Assembly: GCF_036697405.1 (NCBI RefSeq)
Contig: NZ_JBAHWA010000007.1
Coordinates: 62,001 to 126,000 of the forward strand
Direction of reading: 5' to 3'
DNA: 64,000 nucleotides
DNA from: Lysobacter sp036697405
GTDB taxonomy: Bacteria; Pseudomonadota; Gammaproteobacteria; Xanthomonadales; Xanthomonadaceae
The position numbers were made by a program, and so were the translations under genes. A model generated the notes under the pieces. That model was not told where the DNA came from, made no database searches, and worked only from the letters and a program-made list of their open reading frames with translations. The first letter of the stretch is position 1. The number at the start of each line of letters is the position of its first letter. Positions 8,893 to 17,657 of this stretch are shown here, piece by piece.

Positions 8893-9531
8893 ATGAGCAC
8901 CGCCCTGCCCTACGACCCGCAACGCCTGGCCCACTGCGCCGGCGAAATCATCGTCAACGTGCGCGAGCTGTCCGCGCGCGGCTGGACGCCCGCGACCAGC
9001 AGCAATTTCTCGCGCCGGATCGACGAACGCCACGCGGCGATCACCGTCTCCGGCCGCGACAAGGGCCGCCTGACCGAGTCCGACATCATGGTCGTGGACC
9101 TGGAGGGCGCGCCGGTCGCGACCAGCCACCGGCCCTCGGCCGAGACCCTGCTGCACACCCAGCTGTACAAGCGCTTCCCCGAGATCGGCTGTGTGCTGCA
9201 CACGCATTCGCAGACCCAGACCGTGGCCTCGCGCCTGTACGCCGGCATGGGCCACGTGCATCTGGAAGGCTACGAGCTGCTGAAGGCCTTCACCGGCAAC
9301 ACCACCCACGAGATGAGCCTGGAACTGCCGGTGCTGCCCAACACCCAGGACATGCACACCCTCGCCGCCCAGGTCGACGCCCTGCTCGACCGCCAGGACA
9401 TGTGGGGCTATCTGATCGACGGTCACGGCCTGTACGCCTGGGGCCGCGACATGCCCGAGGCGCGGCGCCACCTGGAAGCGTTCGAGTTCCTGCTCGGATG
9501 CGAACTGGAATTGAGGAGACTGCAGCGATGA
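8893..9531 (+). CDS. mtnB: Methylthioribulose-1-phosphate dehydratase
   Basis: A 212-residue class-II-aldolase-fold enzyme of the methionine salvage pathway. It dehydrates 5-methylthioribulose 1-phosphate to the diketo intermediate. Zinc ligands are visible in VLHTHSQTQ (His103, His105) and in LIDGHGLYAWG. WTPATSSNFSRR and VSGRDKGRL fit MtnB. The stop overlaps the mtnD start (ATGA at 9528-9531), so translation is coupled. The order mtnB-mtnD-mtnC confirms the assignment over a fuculose-phosphate aldolase. Confidence 0.95.
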   Translation: MSTALPYDPQRLAHCAGEIIVNVRELSARGWTPATSSNFSRRIDERHAAITVSGRDKGRLTESDIMVVDLEGAPVATSHRPSAETLLHTQLYKRFPEIGCVLHTHSQTQTVASRLYAGMGHVHLEGYELLKAFTGNTTHEMSLELPVLPNTQDMHTLAAQVDALLDRQDMWGYLIDGHGLYAWGRDMPEARRHLEAFEFLLGCELELRRLQR

Positions 9532-10085
9532 GCCGCCTGCGCATATTCGACGAAGACGACGCCCGCACGCCGCGCCTGAGCACCAGCGACCGCGCCGAAA
9601 TGGCGCGCGAACTGGCCAAGATCGGGGTCGGCTTCGAGCAGTGGCAGGCCAGCCGCCCGGTCGCGCCCGGCGATGCGCCGGATGCGATCATGGAAGCCTA
9701 CCGCGCCGACATCGACCGCCTGGTCGCCGAGCGCGGCTTCAAGAGCGTGGACGTGGTCAGCATCGCCCCGGACAACCCGCAGCGCGAGACGATGCGGCAC
9801 AAGTTCCTCGACGAGCACTACCACAAGGAAGACGAGGTCCGCTTCTTCGTCGCCGGCTCCGGCCTGTTCACCCTGCACGTCGACACCGGCGTGTACGAGA
9901 TCAAGTGCGAGCAGGGCGACCTGATCTCGGTGCCCGACAGCACCCTGCACTGGTTCGACATGGGCCCGGAGCCCAGCTTCGTCGCGATCCGCTTCTTCAC
10001 CGAGCCGGATGGCTGGGTCGGCCATTTCACCGGCACCGACATCGCCCAGCGCTTCCCGCGCTACGAGAAGGGCCAGGCGGCCTGA
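9528..10085 (+). CDS. mtnD: Acireductone dioxygenase
   Basis: A 185-residue cupin of the ARD family. It oxidises the acireductone of methionine salvage to 2-keto-4-methylthiobutyrate plus formate (Fe form) or takes an off-pathway route (Ni form). Metal ligands are visible: His97, His99 and Glu103 in DEHYHKEDEVRFF, and His141 in STLHWFDMG. The start is fixed by the 4-bp overlap with mtnB and by GAGGAGA 13 bases upstream. Confidence 0.96.
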   Translation: MSRLRIFDEDDARTPRLSTSDRAEMARELAKIGVGFEQWQASRPVAPGDAPDAIMEAYRADIDRLVAERGFKSVDVVSIAPDNPQRETMRHKFLDEHYHKEDEVRFFVAGSGLFTLHVDTGVYEIKCEQGDLISVPDSTLHWFDMGPEPSFVAIRFFTEPDGWVGHFTGTDIAQRFPRYEKGQAA

Positions 10086-10103
10086 GACCAGGCGCGCCCG
10101 CGC

Positions 10104-10373
10104 TCAGGACAGGCGTTCGACCGCCAGCACCGGGGTTTCCACCAGCGGGCTGAAGCGCTGCAGGTCGCGCACCTCGTCCAGGGCCCACCACGGCCCCGGG
10201 CTGCGGATGTGCAGGCGAATGCGATTGGCCGGCCCCACCCCGGACGGCAGGATCCTGATCAACACCTTGCCGTTGAGGGTGCCGGTGCCGCCGCTCAGGC
10301 GCACGTCGTTGCCCTCCACGATGGTCCGGTTGTCCGGGGTATCGGCGATCGCCACGATGAATTCGATGCTCAT
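10104..10373 (-). CDS. Hypothetical protein between mtnD and mtnC
   Basis: An 89-residue protein on the strand opposite the mtn genes. It begins MSIEFIVAIADTPDNRTIVE behind GCGGAGCGGG and ends in VETPVLAVERLS. It is predicted to be mainly beta-strand with no signal peptide or membrane segment. It lies tail-to-tail with mtnD (18 bp) and head-to-head with mtnC. No family is recognised. The clean Shine-Dalgarno and balanced composition support a real gene. Confidence 0.6.
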   Translation of the reverse strand: MSIEFIVAIADTPDNRTIVEGNDVRLSGGTGTLNGKVLIRILPSGVGPANRIRLHIRSPGPWWALDEVRDLQRFSPLVETPVLAVERLS

Positions 10374-10531
10374 GCCCGCTCCGCGCTCGGGCCCGGAGCG
10401 GCCCGCCTAACCGCAAGAACGCCGCCGGCGGCCGCGCGTGAACGCTCGCGCCGGCGCGGCGCACGCACGCGCCTTTGCCTCGTCGCGCCCGGAAGGCGAC
10501 AATCCCAGGTCCCCACCGCGACACCCCCGCC

Positions 10532-11227
10532 ATGCCCATCCGCGCCATCCTCACCGACATCGAAGGCACCACCAGCAGCATCTCCTTCGTCAAGGACGTG
10601 TTGTTCCCGTACGCGCGCCGCGCCCTGCCCGGCTTCGTCAAGGCGCGCGGACGCGAGCCGGCGGTGCGCAAATGGCTGGACGCGGTGGCGACCGAGAACG
10701 GCGGCCTGTGCCAGGACGAGATGATCGTCGAGGTGCTGCAGGGCTGGATCGACGAGGACCGCAAGCACACCGCGCTCAAGGCGCTGCAGGGCATGGTCTG
10801 GGCCGACGGTTACCAGGGCGCCGACTTCACCGCGCACATCTATCCCGATGCCGCGGCCGCCTTGCGTGCCTGGCACGCGGCCGGGCTGCCGCTGTACGTG
10901 TACTCCTCCGGCAGCGTGCCGGCGCAGCGCCTGTTCTTCGGCCACAGCGACGACGGCGACCTGACCGGCCTGATCTCGGGCTGGTTCGACACCGAGATCG
11001 GCGGCAAGCGCGAGGCCGCCAGCTACGCCCGCATCGCCGAGTCGATCGGCCTGCCCCCGGACGAGATCCTGTTCCTGTCCGACGTGGTCGAGGAATCCGA
11101 CGCCGCGCGCGAGGCCGGTCTGGCGACGGTGCTGATCGACCGCCTGGAAGATTACCCGCAGCCGCGCCTGGGCGAAGCGGCGCATGGGCATATACGCGCG
11201 ACCGCGTTCGATCAGGTCGAGGTCTGA
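10532..11227 (+). CDS. mtnC: Enolase-phosphatase E1
   Basis: A 231-residue HAD-superfamily enzyme that enolises and dephosphorylates 2,3-diketo-5-methylthiopentyl-1-phosphate to acireductone. The first motif reads LTDIEGTTSSISFV, with the D-x-E form specific to E1 (Asp9, Glu11). YVYSSGSVPAQRLFFGH carries the motif II serine and LFLSDVVEESDAA is motif IV. With mtnB and mtnD it gives the lower half of methionine salvage. mtnA is not in this window. Confidence 0.95.
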   Translation: MPIRAILTDIEGTTSSISFVKDVLFPYARRALPGFVKARGREPAVRKWLDAVATENGGLCQDEMIVEVLQGWIDEDRKHTALKALQGMVWADGYQGADFTAHIYPDAAAALRAWHAAGLPLYVYSSGSVPAQRLFFGHSDDGDLTGLISGWFDTEIGGKREAASYARIAESIGLPPDEILFLSDVVEESDAAREAGLATVLIDRLEDYPQPRLGEAAHGHIRATAFDQVEV

Positions 11228-11282
11228 CCGGCACCCGTAGTTTCGGCCGTCGTAGTCGGGCTGCGCCGACGCTCGAAATCTC

Positions 11283-11469
11283 GATCGCGGCTCACGCCGC
11301 TCCCATATGCGCAGGCGCGCCTCGCTTTGGGGTAGGAGCGGCGTGAGCCGCGACCGTCATCGCGAACGGCCGCGCCGATCGCGCCGGCTTTCGCGGCCGT
11401 CCAGGCACATCGGCCCTGCGTGGGGATGCCGCGGCGTGGAGAGGTCGCGGCTCACGCCGCTCCTACCCC
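11283..11469. repeat. Three REP-like repeats downstream of mtnC
   Basis: Copies of the GGTCGCGGCTCACGCCGCTC-type element lie at 11283-11305 and 11443-11469 in one orientation and at 11331-11356 in the other. Inverted neighbours of this kind are typical of REP/BIME clusters in pseudomonads and xanthomonads. The same family recurs at 4855-4950 and 14604-14732. No gene is seen between 11228 and 11484. Confidence 0.75.
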
Positions 11470-11484
11470 ACAGCCGGGCAGGTG

Positions 11485-11688
11485 CTACAGGCGACTGACG
11501 CTGCGCACCCGCACCTCGGTGCAATCCACGCCGTGCGCATCCGCGGCCTGGCGGCGGATGCGCTCCAGCACTTCGGCCGGATCGAAGGCAGCGGTCGGCG
11601 CGTAGTCCAGGGTGCTCTGCCCCCACACGACATAGCGCCCGCCGACCAGGATCTCGTAGTCGGCGAAGTAGTAGTAATGCGCGCTCAT
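11485..11688 (-). CDS. Small hypothetical protein
   Basis: A 67-residue soluble protein, MSAHYYYFADYEILVGGRYV... ending TEVRVRSVSRL. It has an aromatic N-terminal strand and one predicted helix (DPAEVLERIRRQAADAHG). No family is recognised. It lies 21 bp downstream of the AroQ-like gene on the same strand, so the two may share a transcript. Confidence 0.6.
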   Translation of the reverse strand: MSAHYYYFADYEILVGGRYVVWGQSTLDYAPTAAFDPAEVLERIRRQAADAHGVDCTEVRVRSVSRL

Positions 11689-11709
11689 GGCTGTATCGCC
11701 GCGCGCCGC

Positions 11710-12156
11710 TCAGGTACCCACGTGCACGCCGTGCCCGCATTCGGCGCAGCCCAGGTGTTCCAGGGCGATCGCCAGCGCCAGGGTGTAGCTCTGCGCGGCA
11801 TAGCCGTGCACCTGGGCCAGGCAGGCGCCGCCGTGGGGCGCCAGCGAGGGTTCGGGCGCGTCCATGTCGTCGTCGTGGACTTCGATGTAGGGCGTGTCCA
11901 GCGCCTCCAGGGCGCGGCGCAGGCGTTCGCTGGCCGGGGCGCAGGCGCCGGGGTCGAACAGCAGCAGTTCGACCCCGCCGGAACGCAGGCCGCTCAGGCC
12001 TTCGACCAGTTCGGCCTCGCTGCGGCAACTGCGCAGGGCGATGGTCTTGCCGGCGTCGGCCGCGGACTGGGCCAGGCGCGCGCGCACCGCATCGGGCACG
12101 CGCGCGCCGGCGCCGGCATGGAGGGATTCGGGGCCACGCAGAATGACGATGGACAC
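11710..12156 (-). CDS. Type II 3-dehydroquinase-like (AroQ fold) protein with altered motifs
   Basis: About 148 residues from a GTG at 12156. It aligns in outline with type II 3-dehydroquinate dehydratase: SIVILRGPES for the N-terminal I-L-N-G-P-N-L strand, ELLLFDPGACAP for the NPGA motif, PYIEVHDDD for IEVH, and HGYAAQSYTLALAIALEHL for the glycine-rich C-terminal GYxLAL segment. The NPGA asparagine is replaced and the catalytic-loop arginine/tyrosine signature (RxGxRE) is not visible, so it may be inactive or have a new role. An upstream ATG at 12291 is possible but would add 45 non-conserved residues. The shikimate role is therefore doubtful. Confidence 0.6.
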   Translation of the reverse strand: MSIVILRGPESLHAGAGARVPDAVRARLAQSAADAGKTIALRSCRSEAELVEGLSGLRSGGVELLLFDPGACAPASERLRRALEALDTPYIEVHDDDMDAPEPSLAPHGGACLAQVHGYAAQSYTLALAIALEHLGCAECGHGVHVGT

Positions 12157-12307
12157 GTTGTCGCTCGTTGCGCGCTCGGGGCGGCGCGCTTGCGAAAACT
12201 GTAGGCGCGTCGGGCGTAAAGCCTCCATGCCCCGGAACGGCGCGGGCGTAACCGTCGCGTAAAACCCAGCGCCGCGATGGCGCGCGTTCATGCGCGGGCG
12301 CTGCGGC

Positions 12308-12892
12308 TCAGCCGTGGATCTTCTCGCCGCGCTCCAGCATCGCCACCAGCTTCTCGATCCGCGCCGCGCGCGTCTCGGGCTTCTTGGCGGTCTGGATCCG
12401 CCACAACACCGCGTAACGGTTGCTGCGGTCGATCTGCTCGAAGAACTTGCGCGCCTTGGCGTTCTTCTTGAATGCCGCGGCCAGGTCGTCGGGCACCTCG
12501 ATAGTGCGCGCCGAGGCGTAGGCGCCCTGCCAGCGTCCGTCGGCCTGCGCCGCCTCGACTTCGCGCAGCCCCGCCGGGCGCATGCGGCCGGCCGCGATCA
12601 GCGCTTCGACCTTGCCGATGTTGATCTGCGACCAGATGCTGCGCGGCCGGCGCGGAGTGAAGCGCTGCAGGAAGTAGCGCTCGTCGCAGCTGCGCTTGAG
12701 GCCGTCGATCCAGCCGTGGCACAGCGCCACGTCCAAGGCCTCGGGATACGACACCGAGGCCACGCCCTGGTTCTTCTTGGCGATCTTCAGCCACAGGCCG
12801 GGCGCGCCGGCGTGCGTCTCCAGCCAGCGCTCCCAGGCCGCGGCGTCGGCGAACAGTTCGATCGGCAGGTCGGTCGGCAGTTCGGCGGCCAT
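12308..12892 (-). CDS. YdeI/OmdA-family protein
   Basis: A 194-residue protein of the YdeI/OmdA (bacteriocin-resistance-associated, DUF1905-related) family. The characteristic segment WLKIAKKNQGVASVSYPEALDVALCHGWIDG is followed by YFLQRFTPRRPRSIWSQINIGKVEALIAAGRM. The C-terminus contains the typical DDLAAAFKKNAKARKFFEQI. It has no signal peptide. It starts 3 bp from the stop of the metallophosphoesterase gene, suggesting co-transcription. Confidence 0.88.
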   Translation of the reverse strand: MAAELPTDLPIELFADAAAWERWLETHAGAPGLWLKIAKKNQGVASVSYPEALDVALCHGWIDGLKRSCDERYFLQRFTPRRPRSIWSQINIGKVEALIAAGRMRPAGLREVEAAQADGRWQGAYASARTIEVPDDLAAAFKKNAKARKFFEQIDRSNRYAVLWRIQTAKKPETRAARIEKLVAMLERGEKIHG

Positions 12893-12895
12893 CGG

Positions 12896-14518
12896 CTACT
12901 CCTCCGCGTCCTGCAGGCGGTAGACGGTATGCGCGCGCTGCTCGCCCTGCCAGGGATCGAGCGTGCGCACTTCGATGCGGTGTTCGCCCGCCGCCAGATC
13001 GGTCGGCAAGGCCGCGCGCCACAGGTGCGCGGAAGGCTCGGCCTCGGGCGAGCGATCGTAGCCGCGCAGGCTGGCGGCCTCGTCGTCGCGCACGTTCTCG
13101 GCCCGCAGCGCCGGGTCCGGCTGGGCCACGCGTCGCATCGGCGCCCAGGCGCCGTCGTCGATGCGGAACTCGACCTGGCGGTCGTCCTGGCCCATGTAGA
13201 CGTTGGCGTACAGGCCGAAGGCCGGATAGGCGCCGCGGCGCAGCACGCGCGGCGCGTGCAGGGACATCGCCGGCGTCGAGGCGGCCGCGGCGTGCAGGCG
13301 CGCGGGGTGCCAGCTCAGGCGATAGGCGCCGTCCGCGTTCACGCCCAGGCGCGCGTAACCGTTCGGGGTGCCGTCGGCCATGGTCGCGGCGGGAATGCCC
13401 TGGGCGTCCTTGACGCCGGACCAGAACGCGCCGCAGGCGGCGCCGACGTTGTACTCGTGCAGCGGCGCGGCGCCGTGCCAGCCGTCCTGGGCGTCGTGGT
13501 AGACGTGGCGCTGGACGTGGCCGTGGCCGCTGAGCAGCAGCACCTTGGGGAAATCGCGCAGCAGCGCGAACAGGCGCTCGCGGTCGGCACGGCGGAAGGT
13601 CTCGCGTCCGGGCGCGGCATCGAAGAAGGGAATATGCACGCCGAGCACCAGCAGGCGGTCCTTGCGCGCGCCGGCCAGGTAGCGCTCGAGGAAGGCGAAC
13701 TGCTCCTCGCGCAGGCCGCCGATGTAGGCCGGGCTCTGGCCGGGGCGGTAGATCACGTCGTCCAGCATCACGAACGAGGCCGCCTGCTCTTCCCAGGCAT
13801 AGGTCTCGGGACCGAACACGTGGCGGTAGCTGAGCAGGGAATCCTCGTCGCGCGTGGCGTCGAAGTCGAGATCGTGATTGCCGGGCACGTGCAGCCAGGG
13901 CACGCCGAGCTGGGCGGTGGCGCGGTTCATGGCCGGATACAGCGAGAGGTCGTCGTTGACGATGTCGCCCAGGCTCAGGCCCAGGTCGGCGATCGCGCCC
14001 TGCCCCACGCGCGCGGCCAGCAGCGGCTCGACGATGTCGCGGCGGTAGTAGTCGACATCGGTCGCGGTCTTGGGCTGGGGATCGGCGAACACCAGCACGT
14101 CCAGCTCGGCGCGCGCGGGCGCGGCGTCGGGGATCAGGGCGTAGTCGCGGCAGCTCGGGAACGAGGCCGGGATGCCGCCGTATTTGAGCTTGGGTCCGGG
14201 CTCGCGCTGCACGTTGAAGCTGAAATCCGGCAGGCCGTTGTCGCGCCGGCCGACGCGATAGCCCGGCGGCTTGATCACGAAGCTGGTGCGGCCGTCGATC
14301 GCGGGCAGGTGGTAATGGCCGTGCGCGTCGCTGGCGACCAGCTCGACGCCATCGGACACGCGGATGTCCGGCAGGCCCGGCTCGCCCTGGTCGCGGTTGC
14401 CGTTGCCGTTGCGGTCTTCGTAGACGATGCCGCTGTTGCACGGCGGCGGCAGCGCGAGCGCGCTGGCCGGAGCGATCAGGGCCAGCGACAGGACGCAGGC
14501 GGTGACGGATGGACGCAT
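12896..14518 (-). CDS. Secreted calcineurin-like metallophosphoesterase
   Basis: A 540-residue exported protein with a signal peptide (MRPSVTACVLSLALIAPASALA). An N-terminal beta-sandwich (about 25-120) has a calcium-loop-like DRNGNGNRDQGE. The metallophosphatase domain follows with FADPQ, LGLSLGDIVND, VPGNHDLDFD, VLGVHIPF and LSGHGHVQRH, the complete set of metal ligands. A C-terminal beta domain ends the protein. This N-catalytic-C layout matches the bacterial MetallophosN/C family of periplasmic enzymes. The substrate is unknown. Confidence 0.9.
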   Translation of the reverse strand: MRPSVTACVLSLALIAPASALALPPPCNSGIVYEDRNGNGNRDQGEPGLPDIRVSDGVELVASDAHGHYHLPAIDGRTSFVIKPPGYRVGRRDNGLPDFSFNVQREPGPKLKYGGIPASFPSCRDYALIPDAAPARAELDVLVFADPQPKTATDVDYYRRDIVEPLLAARVGQGAIADLGLSLGDIVNDDLSLYPAMNRATAQLGVPWLHVPGNHDLDFDATRDEDSLLSYRHVFGPETYAWEEQAASFVMLDDVIYRPGQSPAYIGGLREEQFAFLERYLAGARKDRLLVLGVHIPFFDAAPGRETFRRADRERLFALLRDFPKVLLLSGHGHVQRHVYHDAQDGWHGAAPLHEYNVGAACGAFWSGVKDAQGIPAATMADGTPNGYARLGVNADGAYRLSWHPARLHAAAASTPAMSLHAPRVLRRGAYPAFGLYANVYMGQDDRQVEFRIDDGAWAPMRRVAQPDPALRAENVRDDEAASLRGYDRSPEAEPSAHLWRAALPTDLAAGEHRIEVRTLDPWQGEQRAHTVYRLQDAEE

Positions 14519-14603
14519 GGCGGGCTCCGGACGGGGGGCCCATTATGCGACGCCGGCTTGGCGATCCATGTGCCGGAGCGCACGAGTGCGCGCTGTCGCT
14601 TCC

Positions 14604-14732
14604 TATGGGAGCGACGTAAACCGCGATGCGCGACAACACGTCAACCGACGCGGGTCCAGGCGGGCGTTTTCTCGGCAGGTCGCGGTTCTCGTCGCACGCC
14701 GAAGGTCGAATCGCGGCTTACGCCGCTCCCAC
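14604..14732. repeat. Two REP-like repeats upstream of the metallophosphoesterase
   Basis: An inverted and somewhat degenerate copy lies at 14604-14630 (GGGAGCGACGTAAACCGCGA) and a direct copy at 14707-14732 (TCGCGGCTTACGCCGCTCCC). They sit between the hisIE stop and the metallophosphoesterase start, and belong to the same family as the copies at 4.9 and 11.3 kb. Confidence 0.7.
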
Positions 14733-14765
14733 GAAGAACAGGAACCGATGGGCGCGAAAGCCTGC

Positions 14766-15422
14766 TCAGGCCGGTTCGGAACCCCGATGCGGCTGGCCGT
14801 GGCGCGACTTCAGCACCGCGACCGCATCGTCCAGCGACAGGCCGCGCGCGCGCAGCAGCACCAGCAGGTGGTAGAGCAGGTCCGCGACCTCGCCGCACAG
14901 CGCGGCATCGTCCTGGACCACGCCGGCCAGGGCGGTTTCCACGCCCTCCTCGCCCACCTTCTGGGCGATGCTGCGCCTGCCCTGCTCGAACAGGCGCGTG
15001 GTGTAGCTGCCGGGCGGGCGCTCGCGTTCGCGGCGCGCGACCAAGCGGTCGAGCTCGGCCAGGAAATCCGTGGGCGCGTGTTCGAAGCAGCTGTCGCGAC
15101 CGAGATGGCAGGTCGGCCCTTGCGGACGCGCCTGCACCAACAGGGTGTCGCCGTCGCAATCGGCTTCGATCGCCAGCAGCTGCAGCACGTTGCCGGAGGT
15201 CTCGCCCTTGGTCCACAGCCGTTGCCGGCTGCGGCTGTAGAAGGTGACGTGGCCGCTGGCCAGGGTCTGGGCCAGGGCTTGCCGATTCATATAGCCCAGC
15301 ATCAGCACGCGCAGGGTCGCCGCGTCCTGAACGATGGCCGGCAGCAGGCCGTCCTGCTTGTCCCAGGACAGGCGGTCGATGGCGTCCGGAGCCAGCATCG
15401 GCGGTGTCGCCTCAGTGGACAT
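14766..15422 (-). CDS. hisIE: Phosphoribosyl-AMP cyclohydrolase / phosphoribosyl-ATP pyrophosphatase
   Basis: About 218 residues, bifunctional, catalysing steps 2 and 3 of histidine biosynthesis. The HisI half shows LMLGYMNRQALAQT, VTFYSRSRQRLWTKGETSGN, EADCDGD and GPTCHLGRDSCF with the zinc cysteines. The HisE half shows GSYTTRLFEQGRRSIAQKVGEEGVET and EVADLLYHLLVLL. ATG 15422 (MSTEATPP...) overlaps the hisF stop by 11 bp; ATG 15398 is an alternative. It is the last gene of the his operon. Confidence 0.95.
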   Translation of the reverse strand: MSTEATPPMLAPDAIDRLSWDKQDGLLPAIVQDAATLRVLMLGYMNRQALAQTLASGHVTFYSRSRQRLWTKGETSGNVLQLLAIEADCDGDTLLVQARPQGPTCHLGRDSCFEHAPTDFLAELDRLVARRERERPPGSYTTRLFEQGRRSIAQKVGEEGVETALAGVVQDDAALCGEVADLLYHLLVLLRARGLSLDDAVAVLKSRHGQPHRGSEPA

Positions 15423-16188
15423 CGCGGACTTCCACGCCTTGCGTGCGCAGCGCGCGCTTGAGTTCGGGAATGCGGATCGCGCCGGAGTGGAACACGCTGG
15501 CCGCGAGCGCGGCATCGGCGTCGGCGTCGCGGAATACTTCGGTGAAATGGGCGATCTCGCCGGCGCCGCCGGAGGCGACCAGCGGCACTTCGCAAACGGC
15601 GCGCACCGCCGCAAGCTGCTCCAGGTCGTAGCCGCGGCGCACGCCGTCGCTGCCCATGCAATTGAGCACGATCTCGCCGGCGCCGCGCTCCTGCGCCTCG
15701 ACCACCCAATCCAGGGTGCGCCGCGCCAGCGCGCGGCTGCGCTCGGGATCGCCGGTGTACTGGCGCACGCGCCATTGCCCGTCCTCGTCGCGCAGGCTGT
15801 CGACGCCGACCACCACGCACTGCACGCCGAAGGCGTCGGCGATCTCGCCGATCAGCTCCGGCCGCTCCAGCGCCGGCGTGTTGATCGAGATCTTGTCGGC
15901 GCCGGCGCTGAGCACCGCGCGCGCGTCCTCGACGCTGCGGATGCCGCCGGCGACGCAGAACGGGATGTCGATCGTGCGCGCCACCCGTTCCACCCATTCG
16001 CGGTCGACGCTGCGCCCCTGCGGGCTGGCGGTGATGTCGTAGAACACCAACTCGTCCGCGCCCTCGTCGCGATAGCGCAAGGCCAGTTCGACGATATCGC
16101 CCATGTCGACGTGGTCGCGAAAGCGCACGCCTTTGACGACGCGGCCCTCGCGCACGTCCAGACAGGGGACGATGCGGCGGCTCAGCAT
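15412..16188 (-). CDS. hisF: Imidazole glycerol phosphate synthase, cyclase subunit
   Basis: A 258-residue TIM barrel that, with HisH, converts PRFAR and ammonia to imidazole glycerol phosphate and AICAR. MLSRRIVPCLDVREGRVVKG carries catalytic Asp11, and LVFYDITASPQGR and IPFCVAGGIRSVEDA are typical HisF segments. The length matches the family. The start overlaps the hisA stop by 7 bp, showing translational coupling. Confidence 0.97.
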   Translation of the reverse strand: MLSRRIVPCLDVREGRVVKGVRFRDHVDMGDIVELALRYRDEGADELVFYDITASPQGRSVDREWVERVARTIDIPFCVAGGIRSVEDARAVLSAGADKISINTPALERPELIGEIADAFGVQCVVVGVDSLRDEDGQWRVRQYTGDPERSRALARRTLDWVVEAQERGAGEIVLNCMGSDGVRRGYDLEQLAAVRAVCEVPLVASGGAGEIAHFTEVFRDADADAALAASVFHSGAIRIPELKRALRTQGVEVRDVH

Positions 16189-16931
16189 CGCTGCGCCTTG
16201 TGCAGGGCTTCGCCGAGGCCGAAGCGGCCTTCGATCAGGGCCTTGCCCAGCACCGCGCCGCGGCAGCCGGCTTCGTGGGCGGCGACGATGTCGGCGATGT
16301 CGCGGATGCCGCCGGAGGCCTGCACCTGCATCTCCGGCGCGATCACGCGCACGTGCCGGTACAGGTCCAGGTTCGGCCCCAGCAGGGTGCCGTCGCGGGA
16401 GACGTCGGTGCACAGCAGGTGGCGCACGCCGACGTTGGCGAAGTGCTCCAGCATCGGCTCCAGCTGGGCGCCGCTGTCCTCGGTCCAGCCCGCGACCGGC
16501 AGGCGCCAGTGGCCGGTGCTGGACTGGCGCGCGTCCAGGGCGACGGTGATGCGGTCGGCGCCGTAGCGCTGCAGCCAGTCGCCGACGCGGTCGGGCTCGC
16601 GCACCGCCAGCGAGCCGACCACGACGCGGTCGGCGCCGGCGTCGAGGATGGCCTCGATGTCGGCCTCGCTGCGCACGCCGCCGCCGGTCTGCACGCGCAT
16701 CCAACTGGTGGTGGTGATCGCGCGCAGCAGCGGCGCCAGGGTGTAGCCGCCGTAGCGCGCGGCGTCCAGGTCGACCAGGTGCAGCCAGCGCGCGCCGGTG
16801 TCGGCGTAGCGCTTGGCCATGCTCAGCGGTTCCTCGTCGTAGGCGGTTTCCTGCTCGTAGTCGCCCTGGCGCAGGCGTACCACGCGCCCGGCGCGCACGT
16901 CGATGGCCGGGTACAGCGTGCAGTTGTTCAT
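16182..16931 (-). CDS. hisA: ProFAR isomerase
   Basis: A 249-residue TIM barrel that isomerises 5'-ProFAR to PRFAR. LYPAIDVRAGRVVRLRQGDY carries catalytic Asp, and LHLVDLDAARYGG, VQTGGGVRSEADIEA and LCTDVSRDGTLLGPN are family signatures. It overlaps hisH by the 4-bp ATGA. Confidence 0.97.
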   Translation of the reverse strand: MNNCTLYPAIDVRAGRVVRLRQGDYEQETAYDEEPLSMAKRYADTGARWLHLVDLDAARYGGYTLAPLLRAITTTSWMRVQTGGGVRSEADIEAILDAGADRVVVGSLAVREPDRVGDWLQRYGADRITVALDARQSSTGHWRLPVAGWTEDSGAQLEPMLEHFANVGVRHLLCTDVSRDGTLLGPNLDLYRHVRVIAPEMQVQASGGIRDIADIVAAHEAGCRGAVLGKALIEGRFGLGEALHKAQRC

Positions 16932-17530
16932 GCCGGCACCCCGTCGAGGAAGTTGCGCAACAGGCGCGCGCCCACCGCCGCCGAACGCTCGGGGTGGAAT
17001 TGCGCGCCGTAGCGGTTGTCGCGCCCGACCACGGCCGAGAACGGCACGCCGTGTTCGCTCGCGGCCAGCGTGTCGGGGCCGACCGGCACCGCGTAGCTGT
17101 GCACGAAATAGGCGCGGTCACCGTCGGCGATGCCGTCCAGCAGGGGCGACGTGCGTCGCCGTTCCAATGCATTCCATCCCATGTGCGGCACGCGAACTCC
17201 CTGGCGCGGTTGCAGTTTGCCGATGCGTCCCGGCAACAGCCCGAGACACTCCACGTCGCCCTCCTCGGACGACTCGAACAGCAGCTGCATGCCCAGACAG
17301 ATCCCGAGCAGCGGCTGACGCAGCGCCCGGATGGTGTCGACCAAACCGAGCTCACGCAGCCGCGCCATCGCTGGCGCCGCCGCCCCGACCCCCGGCAGGA
17401 TCACTCGCTCGGCCGAACGGATCGTGGCGGGGTCGGCGCTCAGAACTGCGTGCGCACCCAACCGCTCCAGTGCATAACGCACCGAGCCGATGTTCCCCCC
17501 ACCCATGTCGATCAGTACGACGCCCGTCAC
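16928..17530 (-). CDS. hisH: Imidazole glycerol phosphate synthase, glutamine amidotransferase subunit
   Basis: A 200-residue class I glutamine amidotransferase that supplies ammonia to HisF. The nucleophile is in LLGICLGMQLLFESSEEG. PGVGAAAPAM is the oxyanion-strand region and YGAQFHPERS carries the catalytic His-x-Glu pair. A 127-bp gap to hisB is the largest break in the operon and could carry an internal promoter or processing site; I see no clear motif there. Confidence 0.96.
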   Translation of the reverse strand: MTGVVLIDMGGGNIGSVRYALERLGAHAVLSADPATIRSAERVILPGVGAAAPAMARLRELGLVDTIRALRQPLLGICLGMQLLFESSEEGDVECLGLLPGRIGKLQPRQGVRVPHMGWNALERRRTSPLLDGIADGDRAYFVHSYAVPVGPDTLAASEHGVPFSAVVGRDNRYGAQFHPERSAAVGARLLRNFLDGVPA

Positions 17531-17657
17531 GAAAACCTCTTGCTCGCGCTGTCGCCAACCGCAGGGGCTGGCTCAACTATCGTCATTACGGCCCGGAAGC
17601 GGACTTGCGGCCGCCACGCCGGACCGGACTGCATATTCCTGAACGGCAACGCCCGAA

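Noticed and set aside
11710..12291. Using the longest reading frame as the AroQ-like gene
   Set aside because: The extra 45 N-terminal residues are arginine-rich and do not match the family; a GTG at 12156 gives the normal length.
17531..17657. A small gene or leader peptide between hisB and hisH
   Set aside because: No start with a ribosome-binding site and no histidine-rich peptide was found in the 127-bp gap.
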